Source: Planosporangium flavigriseum (GTDB lineage Bacteria; Actinomycetota; Actinomycetes; Mycobacteriales; Micromonosporaceae). From it: a stretch of 64,000 nt of DNA. How positions within the stretch are numbered: the stretch's first letter is position 1; each line of letters starts with the position of its first letter. The stretch is taken from contig NZ_JAATVW010000018.1 in the NCBI RefSeq assembly GCF_011947225.1, positions 42,880 through 106,879 on the forward strand, given 5' to 3'. Position numbers and translations under genes: made by a program. Of this stretch, positions 39,728 through 48,633 are shown in pieces. The notes under the pieces were generated by a model. That model worked only from the letters and a program-made list of their open reading frames with translations. It had not been told where the DNA came from and searched no databases.

Positions 39728-40476
39728 GACGACTGACGGCGCTCGTCGCTCTGGCCATCCTGACCGTGGCAGGCTGCGGTGGCCGCGCCTCTGATACGCC
39801 CACCGGAACGGTCACCGTGCTGGCCGCCGCCTCGCTCACCGAATCGTTCACACAGATCGGCAAGGACTTCGAAAAAGCCAACCCGGGCGTACGGGTGAGG
39901 TTTTCCTTCGGCGGCAGCTCCACGCTCGCCCAGCAGATCACCTCCGGGGCGCCCGCCGACGTGTTCGCCGCCGCCAGCCCGGCCACGATGAAGCAGGTCA
40001 CCGAGGCCGGCCTGGCCGCCGGACCGGCCGACACCTTCGCCCGCAACCAGCTCGTCATCGCCGTGCCGAAGGGCAACCCGAAGCGGATCGTCGGCCTCGC
40101 CGACCTCACGCGACCGGGCACGAAGGTGGCGCTCTGCGCCGCGACGGTGCCGTGCGGCGCGACCGCCGCCACCGCGCTCGGCGCCGCCGGTGTCACGGTC
40201 ACCCCGGTCACCCTGGAGCGGGACGTCCGCGCAGCGCTGGCCAAGGTGCGGCTCGGCGAAGTCGACGCCGCCCTGGTCTACCGGACCGACGCGCGGGCGG
40301 CCGCGGCACAGGTGGACGGGGTGGAGTTTCCGGAGTCGACGAAAGCGGTCAACGACTACCCGATCGTCGCGTTGCGCACGGGGCCCAACCCCGCCGGCGC
40401 GAAGCTCTTCGTGGCGTACGCGAAATCAGAGGCCGCGGCGGCGGTGCTGACCCACGACGGGTTCCAGCGGCCATGA
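39724..40476 (+). CDS. modA: Molybdate ABC transporter substrate-binding lipoprotein
   Basis: A 250-residue lipoprotein with lipobox LTVAGC (Cys18) that anchors it outside the membrane. The mature part starts VTVLAAASLTESFTQIGKDF, the ModA hallmark, with FSFGGSSTLAQQITSGAPAD supplying serines that hold the oxyanion. KVRLGEVDAALVYRTDARAA and VALRTGPNP complete the type II binding-protein fold. The start overlaps the regulator's stop and its stop overlaps modB (ATGA at both), so the four genes are translated as one block. Confidence 0.94.
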   Translation: MRRLTALVALAILTVAGCGGRASDTPTGTVTVLAAASLTESFTQIGKDFEKANPGVRVRFSFGGSSTLAQQITSGAPADVFAAASPATMKQVTEAGLAAGPADTFARNQLVIAVPKGNPKRIVGLADLTRPGTKVALCAATVPCGATAATALGAAGVTVTPVTLERDVRAALAKVRLGEVDAALVYRTDARAAAAQVDGVEFPESTKAVNDYPIVALRTGPNPAGAKLFVAYAKSEAAAAVLTHDGFQRP

Positions 40477-41276
40477 GGGGGGCTTCGTCGGCCCCGACCG
40501 GCCGGATCCCGGTGGCGCTGGCCCTCCCGGCAGCGGCCGGCCTGACGTTCCTGGTGTTACCGCTGGTCGGACTGCTTACCCGGACGCCCTGGTCGGACCT
40601 GCCGGCCCGGTTGGCCGCGCCCGGCGTCCTCGACGCGCTGCGGCTGTCGCTGGGCACCGCCACCGCCGCGACAGTGGTCTCCGTCATCCTCGGCGTGCCC
40701 CTCGCGTGGCTGCTCGCCCGCAGCAGCTTTCCCGGCCGCCGCGTCGTACGGGCTCTCGTCACGCTGCCCCTGGTGTTACCGCCGGTGGTCGGCGGGGTGG
40801 CGCTGCTGCTCGTCTTCGGCCGCCGGGGGTTACTCGGCGGGTGGCTGGAGAACGCGTTCGGGGTGACGGTGCCGTTCAGCACGACCGCAGTCGTGCTCGC
40901 CGAGGCGTTCGTGGCGATGCCGTTCCTGGTGATCAGCGTGGAGGGCGCGCTGCGCGCGGCGGACGCCCGTTACGAGGAGGCGGCGGCGACCCTGGGAGCC
41001 ACCCCCTGGACGGCGTTCCGCCGGATCACCCTGCCGCTGGTCCTGCCCGGTCTGGCGGCCGGCACGGTGCTGTGCTGGGCCCGTGCGCTCGGCGAGTTCG
41101 GGGCAACCATCACGTTCGCCGGCAACTTCCCCGGGCGTACCCAGACGATGCCCCTGGCCGTCTACCTCGCGCTGGAGTCCGACCCGGCCGCGGCGATCGT
41201 ACTGAGCCTGCTTCTGCTCGTCGTGTCCGTCGCGATCCTGGCGGGCTTGCGCGAGCGTTGGATGAGTGTGCCATGA
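40473..41276 (+). CDS. modB: Molybdate ABC transporter permease
   Basis: A 267-residue permease with five to six membrane segments. The cytoplasmic coupling loop is EEAAATLGATPWTAFRRITL, the EAA motif that docks on ModC, followed by PLVLPGLAAGTVLCWARALG and EFGATITFAGN, which are specific to ModB/CysT-type permeases. It forms a homodimer channel for molybdate. ATG 40473 overlaps the modA stop. Confidence 0.94.
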   Translation: MRGASSAPTGRIPVALALPAAAGLTFLVLPLVGLLTRTPWSDLPARLAAPGVLDALRLSLGTATAATVVSVILGVPLAWLLARSSFPGRRVVRALVTLPLVLPPVVGGVALLLVFGRRGLLGGWLENAFGVTVPFSTTAVVLAEAFVAMPFLVISVEGALRAADARYEEAAATLGATPWTAFRRITLPLVLPGLAAGTVLCWARALGEFGATITFAGNFPGRTQTMPLAVYLALESDPAAAIVLSLLLLVVSVAILAGLRERWMSVP

Positions 41277-42316
41277 CGCTGCTCGACGCCCACCTCGTCG
41301 CGTCGCTGGGCGCCTTCCGGCTCGACGTCGCGCTCACCGCCGACGCGGGCGAGGTGGTCGCACTGCTCGGCCCGAACGGCGCGGGCAAGACGACGGCGCT
41401 GCGAGTGCTCGCCGGGCTGCACCCAATCGCGGGAGGTCACATCCGGCTCGGGGGTACGCCGATCGAGGGGGCGCCGCCGCACGCCCGCCGCATCGGCGTG
41501 GTCTTCCAGGACTACCTGCTCTTCCCGCATCTCACCGCGCTGGACAACGTCGCCTTCGGGCCGCGCTGTCAGGGGATCCGGCGGGCCGAGGCGCGCCGCC
41601 GCGCCGGCGATTGGCTCGCCCGGATGGGCCTGGCTGACTCCGCCCGCGCAAAGCCCCGGCAGCTGTCCGGCGGGCAGGCCCAACGGGTCGCCCTGGCCCG
41701 CGCGCTCGCGCCTCAGCCGACCCTGCTCCTGCTCGACGAGCCGCTCGCCGCGCTCGACGCGCGTACCCGCCTGGACACCCGCGCCCACCTGCGCCGCCAC
41801 CTCGCCGGCCACCCCGGCGTCACCATCCTGGTCACCCACGACCCGGTCGACGCGATGATCCTGGCCGACCGCATCGTGATCGTCGAGCAGGGCCGGGTGG
41901 TGCAGACCGGTGACGCGGCTACGGTCACGCGCCAGCCGCGTACCGACTACGTGGCCCGACTGGTAGGCCTGAACCTGTACCGGGGCCACGGGGCCGGGCA
42001 CGCCGTGGCCCTGACCGGAGGCCTGACCCTGACCACGGCGGACGTCGTCGACGGGCAGGCGTTCGTGGCGTTCCCGCCGTCCGCCGTCGCGCTGCACCCG
42101 CACGCCCCGACCGGCAGCCCACGCAACACCTGGCCGGCGACGGTCGACGGGGTCGAGCGGCACGGCGACCACATCCGGGTCCACCTCACCGGGCCGGTGG
42201 AGACGGCCGCCGACATCACCCCGGCCGCCGCGGCCGACCTCGACCTCGCCCTCGGCCGACAACTGTGGGCGGCGGTAAAGGCGGCCGAGACCCGGGCGTA
42301 CCCGGCGTCCGGGTGA
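41273..42316 (+). CDS. modC: Molybdate ABC transporter ATP-binding protein
   Basis: A 347-residue ATPase. Walker A is GPNGAGKTT, the Q-loop VFQDYLLFPHLT, the signature LSGGQAQR, Walker B LLLLDEPLAALD and the switch histidine is in VTHDP. The C-terminal region from about 285 (TWPATVDGVERHGDHIRVHL to AAVKAAETRAYPASG) is a TOBE-type regulatory domain that can inhibit transport when molybdate is high. ATG 41273 overlaps the modB stop. A short hairpin lies 42 bases after the gene. Confidence 0.94.
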   Translation: MTLLDAHLVASLGAFRLDVALTADAGEVVALLGPNGAGKTTALRVLAGLHPIAGGHIRLGGTPIEGAPPHARRIGVVFQDYLLFPHLTALDNVAFGPRCQGIRRAEARRRAGDWLARMGLADSARAKPRQLSGGQAQRVALARALAPQPTLLLLDEPLAALDARTRLDTRAHLRRHLAGHPGVTILVTHDPVDAMILADRIVIVEQGRVVQTGDAATVTRQPRTDYVARLVGLNLYRGHGAGHAVALTGGLTLTTADVVDGQAFVAFPPSAVALHPHAPTGSPRNTWPATVDGVERHGDHIRVHLTGPVETAADITPAAAADLDLALGRQLWAAVKAAETRAYPASG

Positions 42317-42357
42317 GTGTTACCAGATCAGGTGGGTAGCCCTCTGCGGAGCGAGTG

Positions 42358-42373
42358 ACCCGGGACTCCGGGT
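42358..42373. terminator. Small hairpin after modC
   Basis: ACCCGG-GACT-CCGGGT has 6-base arms with a 4-base loop, located between modC and the mechanosensitive-channel gene. It could weaken read-through from the molybdate operon. It is short and lacks a T-tract. Confidence 0.35.
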
Positions 42374-42405
42374 TGATCAACCGCACACACAGGAGGGACG
42401 GCGGT

Positions 42406-43305
42406 ATGACCACCTATCTTGCCGCTCCGCCCGGCGCCATCACCCACGCGATACAAACCGTTGTGGCGTTCGTACCGAGATTCATCGCGTTTCTCGCCAT
42501 CCTCGTCATCGGCTGGCTGGTCGCCAGCCTGCTCCAGCGGGTCGTGAACCAGGTTCTGGAGCGGGTCGGGTTCGACCGGTGGGTCGAGCGCGGTGGCGTC
42601 AAGGCCGCGCTGGCCCGCTCCCGGTACGACGCCTCTGACATCGTCGCCAGGCTGGTCTACTACGCGGTGCTGCTGTTCACCCTGCAACTCGCGTTCGGAG
42701 TATTCGGCCCCAACCCGGTGTCCGCCCTGATCGCCGGGGTCGTCAGATGGATCCCCCGAGCGATCGTCGCGGTCGTCATCGTGGTGGTGGCCGCCGCGAT
42801 CGCCAACGCCGTTCGTGACCTCATCTCCGGGGCGCTCGGCGGTCTCTCGTACGGCCGGGTGCTGGCGAATGTCGCGTCCTGGTTCATCATCGCGATCGGC
42901 GTCATCGCCGCGCTCAACCAGATCGGCGTCGCCACCACGGTGACCACCCCGATCCTCGTCGCGGTGCTCGCCACGATCGCCGGCATCCTGATCGTCGGCG
43001 TCGGCGGGGGCCTGGTCCGGCCGATGCAGAACCGCCTGGAACGCTGGCTGGACCGGATCGCCGCCGAGTCGGCGACCGCCACCGAGCACGCGCGGGCGTA
43101 CGCGGCGGGCCGGCGGGAAGCCGCCGACCGGCTCGCGGCCGAGCGGGCCGGCGCGCCGGCGGCCGGGGAGCCGCGTCCGGCAGAGTCCGCGCGTACCGGG
43201 GCGCAGTTCGGTGGTGGGCGCCCGGGTGTCCCGGACGCTCCCGGCCCGCCGCCCGGCCCCGCCGGCCTGGGAAAGGAGCCCCGGAGAGGCGACGACCGTA
43301 CGTGA
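42406..43305 (+). CDS. Mechanosensitive ion channel-like membrane protein
   Basis: A 299-residue protein with about five hydrophobic helices: FIAFLAILVIGWLVASLLQ, LVYYAVLLFTLQLAFGVF, AIVAVVIVVVAAAIANAV, SWFIIAIGVIAALNQI and LVAVLATIAGILIVGVGGGL. The glycine/alanine-rich last helix and LERVGFDRWVERGG loops match conserved TM-helix-repeat (CmpX-like) channels, not the full MscS beta domain. The C-terminus (from about 215) is polar, proline-rich and probably disordered. ATG 42406 follows AGGAGGG. It should help release osmotic pressure. Own transcription unit ending in a strong hairpin. Confidence 0.85.
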   Translation: MTTYLAAPPGAITHAIQTVVAFVPRFIAFLAILVIGWLVASLLQRVVNQVLERVGFDRWVERGGVKAALARSRYDASDIVARLVYYAVLLFTLQLAFGVFGPNPVSALIAGVVRWIPRAIVAVVIVVVAAAIANAVRDLISGALGGLSYGRVLANVASWFIIAIGVIAALNQIGVATTVTTPILVAVLATIAGILIVGVGGGLVRPMQNRLERWLDRIAAESATATEHARAYAAGRREAADRLAAERAGAPAAGEPRPAESARTGAQFGGGRPGVPDAPGPPPGPAGLGKEPRRGDDRT

Positions 43306-43329
43306 GCTGCGGCCGTACAAATTGAATCT

Positions 43330-43367
43330 TGGAAGGCCTGGCATCGAAGGCGATGTCAGACCTTCCA
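43330..43367. terminator. 17-bp hairpin terminator between convergent genes
   Basis: Arms 43330-43346 and 43351-43367 pair over 17 bases with two G-U positions and a 4-base loop. It lies between the channel gene (+) and the small minus-strand gene that ends at 43375, so it can serve both. Confidence 0.75.
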
Positions 43368-43374
43368 GGATGAC

Positions 43375-43725
43375 TTAATGCGTTTCGGCGACCACACAGA
43401 CGGCGAGCAGCCGTACCAGCACCCAGCAGGCGGCGGACCACTCCAGTCCGTCAAGGTCGCTAGGCATCTGCCACCCGTGGCTCGCCGCGGTGTCCAGCAC
43501 CCCGTCGGCGTACGCCGCGAGGCCGACCGCACTCACCCGGCCGCCGGCTTCGATCAACGCGTCACGTACCGCCGCCACATGCTGATCCACCTGCGCGAGC
43601 AGCGCTGGATCGGCCCGCATGGCGCTCAGGCCGCTGGCACCGACCTGCCCGCGCAACTGGGCCAGCGCGAACTCCGCGCCCCATAACCCGGCATCCGGAC
43701 GGAGATTCTCAAAAACGGCAGACAC
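43375..43725 (-). CDS. Small actinobacterial protein of unknown function (DUF6401-like)
   Basis: A 116-residue soluble helical protein: VSAVFENLRPDAGLWGAEFA, then ALLAQVDQHVAAVRDALIEA and GLEWSAACWVLVRLLAVCVV. The pattern DQHxAAVRDAL and the C-terminal W..VRLLAVC block resemble a family of short actinobacterial proteins that I associate with DUF6401; this is from memory. GTG 43725 is chosen by that similarity, with only a weak AGGG upstream. It is divergent from the STAS gene, 145 bases apart. Confidence 0.62.
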   Translation of the reverse strand: MSAVFENLRPDAGLWGAEFALAQLRGQVGASGLSAMRADPALLAQVDQHVAAVRDALIEAGGRVSAVGLAAYADGVLDTAASHGWQMPSDLDGLEWSAACWVLVRLLAVCVVAETH

Positions 43726-43870
43726 GTGCGGAGACCCTACAAACCACGCACCATAGGCCGTTCGGCTAGGGTACGGCTCCACCGATCCGCCGAGGTGCGG
43801 GCTTACGGTTGACGGCATCCGTCCATGGGTACAGTGCGCAGTTGAGCGGTCGCAACGGTAGGAGGTGACC

Positions 43871-44275
43871 ATGGGAGACGCGTTGGTGACCTCACAGCGC
43901 CTCGACGACGGCACAGCGATCATCGATGTGCGCGGCGAACTCGACGTGACGACCGTCAACGGGTTCCGCGCCCTGCTGATCGACACCATCACCCGGCAGC
44001 AGCCGGCGCGGGTGGTGGTCGATATGGGGCGGGTGACCTTCATGGACTCCACGGGCATCGGCGCCCTGGTCGTCGGGTACAACACCGCCCGCGACATCGG
44101 CGCCGAGTTCGTCGTTCGCAACCCCAGCCCCTTCGTCCTCCGGCAGTTGCACATCACCGGCCTCAGCGACGTCTTCGGCCTGCCCGTCCCTGCGAACGGC
44201 GTCGGCGGCCAGCTCACCGCCCCCACCGGCCGGCCGAGCACCTCTCCGGCTGGAAACCCGCGGGCCGCTGGCTGA
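43871..44275 (+). CDS. STAS-domain anti-sigma factor antagonist
   Basis: A 134-residue protein of the SpoIIAA/RsbV class. The STAS fold has IIDVRGELDVTTVNGFRALL and the phosphorylation site MDSTGIGALV with Ser60. When unphosphorylated it binds an anti-sigma kinase and frees a sigma factor. The last 25 residues are a proline/glycine-rich tail. ATG 43871 follows a near-perfect GGAGGTGA. No anti-sigma kinase gene is nearby, so the partner is elsewhere. The PP2C phosphatase at 54.8 kb could in principle act on such a protein, but linkage is weak. Confidence 0.92.
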   Translation: MGDALVTSQRLDDGTAIIDVRGELDVTTVNGFRALLIDTITRQQPARVVVDMGRVTFMDSTGIGALVVGYNTARDIGAEFVVRNPSPFVLRQLHITGLSDVFGLPVPANGVGGQLTAPTGRPSTSPAGNPRAAG

Positions 44276-44357
44276 CGGCCGCCGATCTCCGGTGTCGGAA
44301 TAGCTGCGGGTTTCCCCTGTTGAACAACAAGGGCCCCCGGTACGCCCATAGGCCGTG

Positions 44358-44405
44358 AGAGGGGCGCCCTCCTCCCGATTAACCCCCCAAGAGGGGCGCC
44401 CTCCT
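44358..44405. repeat. Two tandem copies of a GC palindromic element
   Basis: The 16-base word AGAGGGGCGCCCTCCT occurs at 44358-44373 and 44390-44405, 32 bases apart. Each can fold as GAGGG-GCG-CCCTC. A GTTG-AA-CAAC dyad lies just upstream near 44321-44330. The group lies between the STAS gene and hrpA. It resembles GGGGCGCCC-type intergenic repeats that I recall from Micromonosporaceae and may act as a terminator. Confidence 0.6.
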
Positions 44406-44476
44406 AGAAAGCGCGCGCCCCAGTGGTCGAAACCACGAGCCGAAAGAGCTGAGCACTGCCTATCCTTGAGCGCCGT

Positions 44477-47400
44477 ATGCCCGAAAACGCCGCGCCGTCC
44501 CCGCTAGCAGATCTGCAGGCCCGCCTGCCAGATCTGATGCTGCGTGACCAGCGCCGGCTGCGGCGGCGGATCGACGGGGTGCGCAAGATCCGCAAGTCCG
44601 ACGACCGGGAGGCGGTGGCCGCGCAGATCGCGGCCGAGATCGAGACCGCCGAACAGCGCGTCGCGCTGCGCCGCGAGAGCGTACCGGCGATCCGCTACCC
44701 CGAGGCGCTGCCGGTCAGCCAGAAGAAGGACGATATCCTCGCCGCGATCCGCGACCACCAGGTCGTGATCGTCGCCGGCGAGACCGGCTCCGGCAAGACC
44801 ACCCAGCTGCCCAAGATCTGTCTGGAGCTCGGGCGGGGCATCACGGGGCTGATCGGCCACACCCAGCCGCGCCGGCTCGCCGCGCGTACCGTCGCCGACC
44901 GCATCGCCGACGAACTCGGCACCGAGTCCACCGTCGGCTTCAAGATGCGCTTCACCGACCAGACGCGCGACGACACGCTGGTCAAGCTGATGACCGACGG
45001 CATCCTGCTGGCGGAGCTGTCGCACGACCGGATGCTCTGGCAGTACGACACGCTGATCATCGACGAGGCGCACGAGCGCAGCCTCAACATCGACTTCATC
45101 CTCGGGTACCTCAAGCAGCTCCTCCCGAAGCGCCCGGACCTCAAGGTGATCATCACTTCGGCGACGATCGACCCGGAGCGGTTCTCCAACCACTTCAATG
45201 AGGCGCCGATCATCGAGGTCTCCGGCCGGACCTACCCGGTCGAGGTCCGCTATCGCCCGCTGATCGAGGAGGCGGCGGACCCGGAGGAGACCGACGAGGT
45301 CCGCGACCAGATCCAGGCGATCGGCGACGCGGTCGGAGAGCTGGCGGCCGAGGGCCCCGGCGACATCCTCGTCTTCCTCAGCGGCGAACGGGAGATCCGC
45401 GACACCGCCGACGCACTGACCAAGATGGATCTCCGCAACACCGAGATCGTTCCGCTCTACGCGCGACTGTCAAGCGCCGAGCAGCATCGGGTCTTCCAAC
45501 CGCACACCGGCCGCCGCGTCGTGCTCGCGACCAACGTCGCCGAGACGTCGCTGACCGTACCGGGGATCAAGTACGTCATCGACCCGGGTACCGCGCGCAT
45601 CTCCCGGTACAGCCACCGCACCAAGGTGCAGCGCCTGCCGATCGAACCGATCAGCCAGGCCTCGGCCAACCAGCGCAAGGGCCGCTGCGGCCGGACCAGC
45701 GACGGCATCTGCATCCGGCTGTACTCCGAGGAGGACTTCCTCGGCCGGCCGGAGTTCACCGACCCGGAGATCCTGCGCACCAACCTCGCGTCGGTCATCC
45801 TCCAGATGACCTCGCTGGGGCTGGGCGACGTGGCCGCGTTCCCGTTCATCGACGGCCCCGACCGGCGCAACATCCGCGACGGCGTGGACCTGCTGCACGA
45901 ACTGGGCGCGCTCGACGGCGACAAGCTGACGGCGACCGGCCGCAAGCTCGCCCAGCTACCGGTCGACCCGCGGCTGGGCCGGATGGTCCTCGAAGCCGAG
46001 CGCAACGGCTGCGTACACGAGGTCATGGTCATCGCCGCCGCCCTGTCCATCCAGGACCCGCGCGAGCGCCCGGCCGACCGGCAGGAGGCCGCCACGCAGG
46101 CGCACGCCCGCTTCGTGGACTCCGAGTCGGACTTCCTGACGTACCTGAACCTGTGGAACTACCTGCGGGAACAGCAGAAGGAGCTGTCCAGCAACCAGTT
46201 CCGCCGGATGTGCAAGAAGGAGTTCCTCAACTTCCTGCGGGTACGCGAGTGGCAGGACATCTACCTCCAGGTGCGGCAGGTGATGAAGAACCTCGGCGTC
46301 ACGGTGCACACGGACACGCCCGCCGAGGGCACCGCGGTCCACCAGTCGCTGCTCGCCGGCCTGCTCGGCCACCTCGGCATCAAGGACGTCCAGAAGCAGC
46401 AGGACTACCTGGGCGCCCGCGGCGCCAAGTTCGCGATCTTCCCCGGCTCGGCGCTGTTCAAGAAGCAGCCCCGCTGGGTGATGTCGGCCGAATTGGTGGA
46501 GACGTCCCGGCTGTGGGCGCGGGTGAACGCGAAGATCGAGCCGGAGTGGGCCGAAAAGCTGGCTGGTCACCTGGTCAAGCGCAGCTACAGCGAGCCGCAC
46601 TGGGAGAAGAAGCAGGGCGCCGTCATGGCGTACGAGAAGGTGACGCTGTACGGCCTCCCGCTCGTCGCGCAGCGCAAGGTGAACTTCGGCCGAGTCGACC
46701 CGCCGCTGGCCCGGGAACTGTTCATCCGGCACGCCCTCGTCGAGGGCGACTGGCAGACCCACCACGAGTTCTTCCACGAGAACCGGTCACTGTTGGCCGA
46801 GGTGGAGGATCTGGAGAACCGGGCCCGCCGCCGCGACATCCTCGTCGACGACGAGACGCTGTTCGAGTTCTACGACAAGCGCCTACCGGCCGACGTGGTG
46901 TCCGGCCGGCACTTCGACGCCTGGTGGAAGAAGGCCCGCCGCACGGACGCCGACCTTCTCAACTTCGAGAAGTCGATGCTCATCAACGACGGTGCCGGCG
47001 GGATCAGCGAGGGCGACTACCCGGACGTGTGGGTCGTCGGCGATCTCCGGCTACGGCTGACCTACCAGTTCGAGCCGGGTACCGAGGCCGACGGCGTCAC
47101 CGTGCACGTCCCGTTGCCGGTGCTCGCGCGGGTACCGGCGGAGCCGTTCGAGTGGCAGGTCCCCGGCCTGCGCAAGGACCTGGTCACCGCGTTGATCCGG
47201 TCGCTACCCAAGCCGGTACGGCGTAACTTCGTCCCGGTACCCGACTTCGCCGCCGACGCGCTGACCCGCCTCACTCCTGGGAACGGTCCGCTGCTGGCGG
47301 CGCTCGAGCGCGAACTGCACTACCTCGGCGGAGTGGCCGTTCCGCACAGCGCCTGGGACCTGTCGAAGGTGCCCGAGCATCTGCGCATGACCTTCCGCGT

Positions 47401-48352
47401 GGAGGACGAACACGGCAAGAAACTGGCCGAGGGCAAGGACGTCGCCGCGCTGCGGCAGCAGCTCAAGCCGCAGGTACAGGAGACCATCTCCGCCGCGGCC
47501 GTGGCCGTCGAGAAGCGCGGTCTGCGCTCCTTTGAAGACGTGCCGCGCACGGTCCGCCAGGTCCGGGCCGGCTACGAGGTGACCGCCTACCCGGCGCTCG
47601 TCGACGCAGGCGAGAGTGTGGACATCCGGGTGTTCGACTCCGAGGCCGAGCAGCAGGCCGCGATGTGGCTGGGTACCCGACGGCTGCTGCAGTTGACCGT
47701 GCCGTCGCCGGTCAAGGTGGTCAACGCCCGCCTGACCAACCACGCCAAGCTGGGCTTGAGCCGCAACCCGCACCGCAGCGCGGCGGACCTGATCGACGAC
47801 TGCGTCACCGCCGCGCTGGACAAGCTGATGGCCGACGCCGGCGGACCGGCCTGGGACTCGGCCGGCTTCGAGCGCCTGCGCGACTTCGTGCGCGCGGGCC
47901 TCGCCGACACCGTGTTCGCGATCGTGACCGAGGTGCAGCCGATCCTCGGAGGCGCGTACGCCGTCGAGAAGCGGTTGAGCGGCACCGCCAACCTGGCGCT
48001 CGTACCGGCCCTGACGGACATGCGGGCCCAGCTGTCCCGGCTGATCTACCGCGGGTTCGTCACCGACACCGGCTGGGACTACCTCGGTGAGCTGCCGCGC
48101 TACCTGAAAGCCATCGAGTACCGGCTCGACCGGGTCGGTGGCAACCTGCAGCGCGACCGGCAGCACATGGTCACCGTCGACCAGGTGTGGCAGGAGTACG
48201 AGCAGCTACGGACCGAGGTGCCGGACTCCCCGGGGCTGCGCCGGATCCGCTGGATGGTCGAAGAGCTGCGGGTCAGCCTGTTCGCGCAGGCGCTCGGCAC
48301 TCCGCATCCGGTGTCCGACAAGCGCATCTATCGGGCGATGGACGAGCTTTAG
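44477..48352 (+). CDS. hrpA: ATP-dependent RNA helicase HrpA (DEAH box)
   Basis: A 1291-residue cytoplasmic RNA helicase of normal HrpA length. Motif I is GETGSGKTTQ (101-110), motif Ia TQPRRLAAR, motif II DEAH at 196-199, motif III TSATID and motif VI QRKGRCGR. Helicase-associated and OB-fold regions follow, and the long C-terminal DUF3418 part (from about 720) is specific to HrpA. The ATG at 44477 begins MPENAAPSPLADLQARLPDL; no good binding site is seen, so translation may be leaderless or weak. HrpA rescues stalled, collided ribosomes in Escherichia coli. Confidence 0.96.
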   Translation: MPENAAPSPLADLQARLPDLMLRDQRRLRRRIDGVRKIRKSDDREAVAAQIAAEIETAEQRVALRRESVPAIRYPEALPVSQKKDDILAAIRDHQVVIVAGETGSGKTTQLPKICLELGRGITGLIGHTQPRRLAARTVADRIADELGTESTVGFKMRFTDQTRDDTLVKLMTDGILLAELSHDRMLWQYDTLIIDEAHERSLNIDFILGYLKQLLPKRPDLKVIITSATIDPERFSNHFNEAPIIEVSGRTYPVEVRYRPLIEEAADPEETDEVRDQIQAIGDAVGELAAEGPGDILVFLSGEREIRDTADALTKMDLRNTEIVPLYARLSSAEQHRVFQPHTGRRVVLATNVAETSLTVPGIKYVIDPGTARISRYSHRTKVQRLPIEPISQASANQRKGRCGRTSDGICIRLYSEEDFLGRPEFTDPEILRTNLASVILQMTSLGLGDVAAFPFIDGPDRRNIRDGVDLLHELGALDGDKLTATGRKLAQLPVDPRLGRMVLEAERNGCVHEVMVIAAALSIQDPRERPADRQEAATQAHARFVDSESDFLTYLNLWNYLREQQKELSSNQFRRMCKKEFLNFLRVREWQDIYLQVRQVMKNLGVTVHTDTPAEGTAVHQSLLAGLLGHLGIKDVQKQQDYLGARGAKFAIFPGSALFKKQPRWVMSAELVETSRLWARVNAKIEPEWAEKLAGHLVKRSYSEPHWEKKQGAVMAYEKVTLYGLPLVAQRKVNFGRVDPPLARELFIRHALVEGDWQTHHEFFHENRSLLAEVEDLENRARRRDILVDDETLFEFYDKRLPADVVSGRHFDAWWKKARRTDADLLNFEKSMLINDGAGGISEGDYPDVWVVGDLRLRLTYQFEPGTEADGVTVHVPLPVLARVPAEPFEWQVPGLRKDLVTALIRSLPKPVRRNFVPVPDFAADALTRLTPGNGPLLAALERELHYLGGVAVPHSAWDLSKVPEHLRMTFRVEDEHGKKLAEGKDVAALRQQLKPQVQETISAAAVAVEKRGLRSFEDVPRTVRQVRAGYEVTAYPALVDAGESVDIRVFDSEAEQQAAMWLGTRRLLQLTVPSPVKVVNARLTNHAKLGLSRNPHRSAADLIDDCVTAALDKLMADAGGPAWDSAGFERLRDFVRAGLADTVFAIVTEVQPILGGAYAVEKRLSGTANLALVPALTDMRAQLSRLIYRGFVTDTGWDYLGELPRYLKAIEYRLDRVGGNLQRDRQHMVTVDQVWQEYEQLRTEVPDSPGLRRIRWMVEELRVSLFAQALGTPHPVSDKRIYRAMDEL

Positions 48353-48390
48353 TCGTTTGTGGACTTCCGCTGCGGGGAAGGAGTCAGGTC

Positions 48391-48576
48391 ATGAACGGCT
48401 TCCTGGACAGAGCCAAGAAACTGTTGGACGAGCATGACGAAAAGGTCGATCAAGCGCTGGACAAGGTCCGCGAGAAGATCGACGAGAGTGCGAAGAACCA
48501 GTACAGCGAGCCTCTCGGCAAGGCCGTGCAGTTCGCCAAGGACCACACGGGCGAGGGTGATACCACGCGTCGATAA
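48391..48576 (+). CDS. Orphan MT0933-type small antitoxin-like protein
   Basis: A 61-residue, highly charged helical protein: MNGFLDRAKKLLDEHDEKVD, then QALDKVREKIDESA and a short tail. This matches the MT0933/Rv0909-type antitoxin family of actinobacteria, in which the toxin partner is usually the next gene. Here the next gene, after a hairpin, is a PPOX flavoprotein, so no toxin is recognisable. The protein may now have another role. ATG 48391 follows GGGGAAGGAG. It lies 38 bases after hrpA on the same strand and could be co-transcribed. Confidence 0.78.
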   Translation: MNGFLDRAKKLLDEHDEKVDQALDKVREKIDESAKNQYSEPLGKAVQFAKDHTGEGDTTRR

Positions 48577-48588
48577 CGCTCCCGCCGA

Positions 48589-48633
48589 CCCCAGGATCCG
48601 GGCAATGTGTCAAACATTGCGCGGATCTTGGGG
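48589..48633. terminator. Imperfect 20-bp hairpin after the small antitoxin-like gene
   Basis: CCCCAGGATCCGGGCAATGT (48589-48608) pairs with ACATTGCGCGGATCTTGGGG (48614-48633) with few mismatches around a 5-base loop. It follows the stop of the 61-residue gene and probably ends that transcript. Its right arm is duplicated just downstream. Confidence 0.65.

Noticed and set aside
44330..44420. Possible CRISPR-like repeats before hrpA
   Set aside because: Only two copies of a 16-base palindrome with a 16-base gap, no further units and no cas genes.
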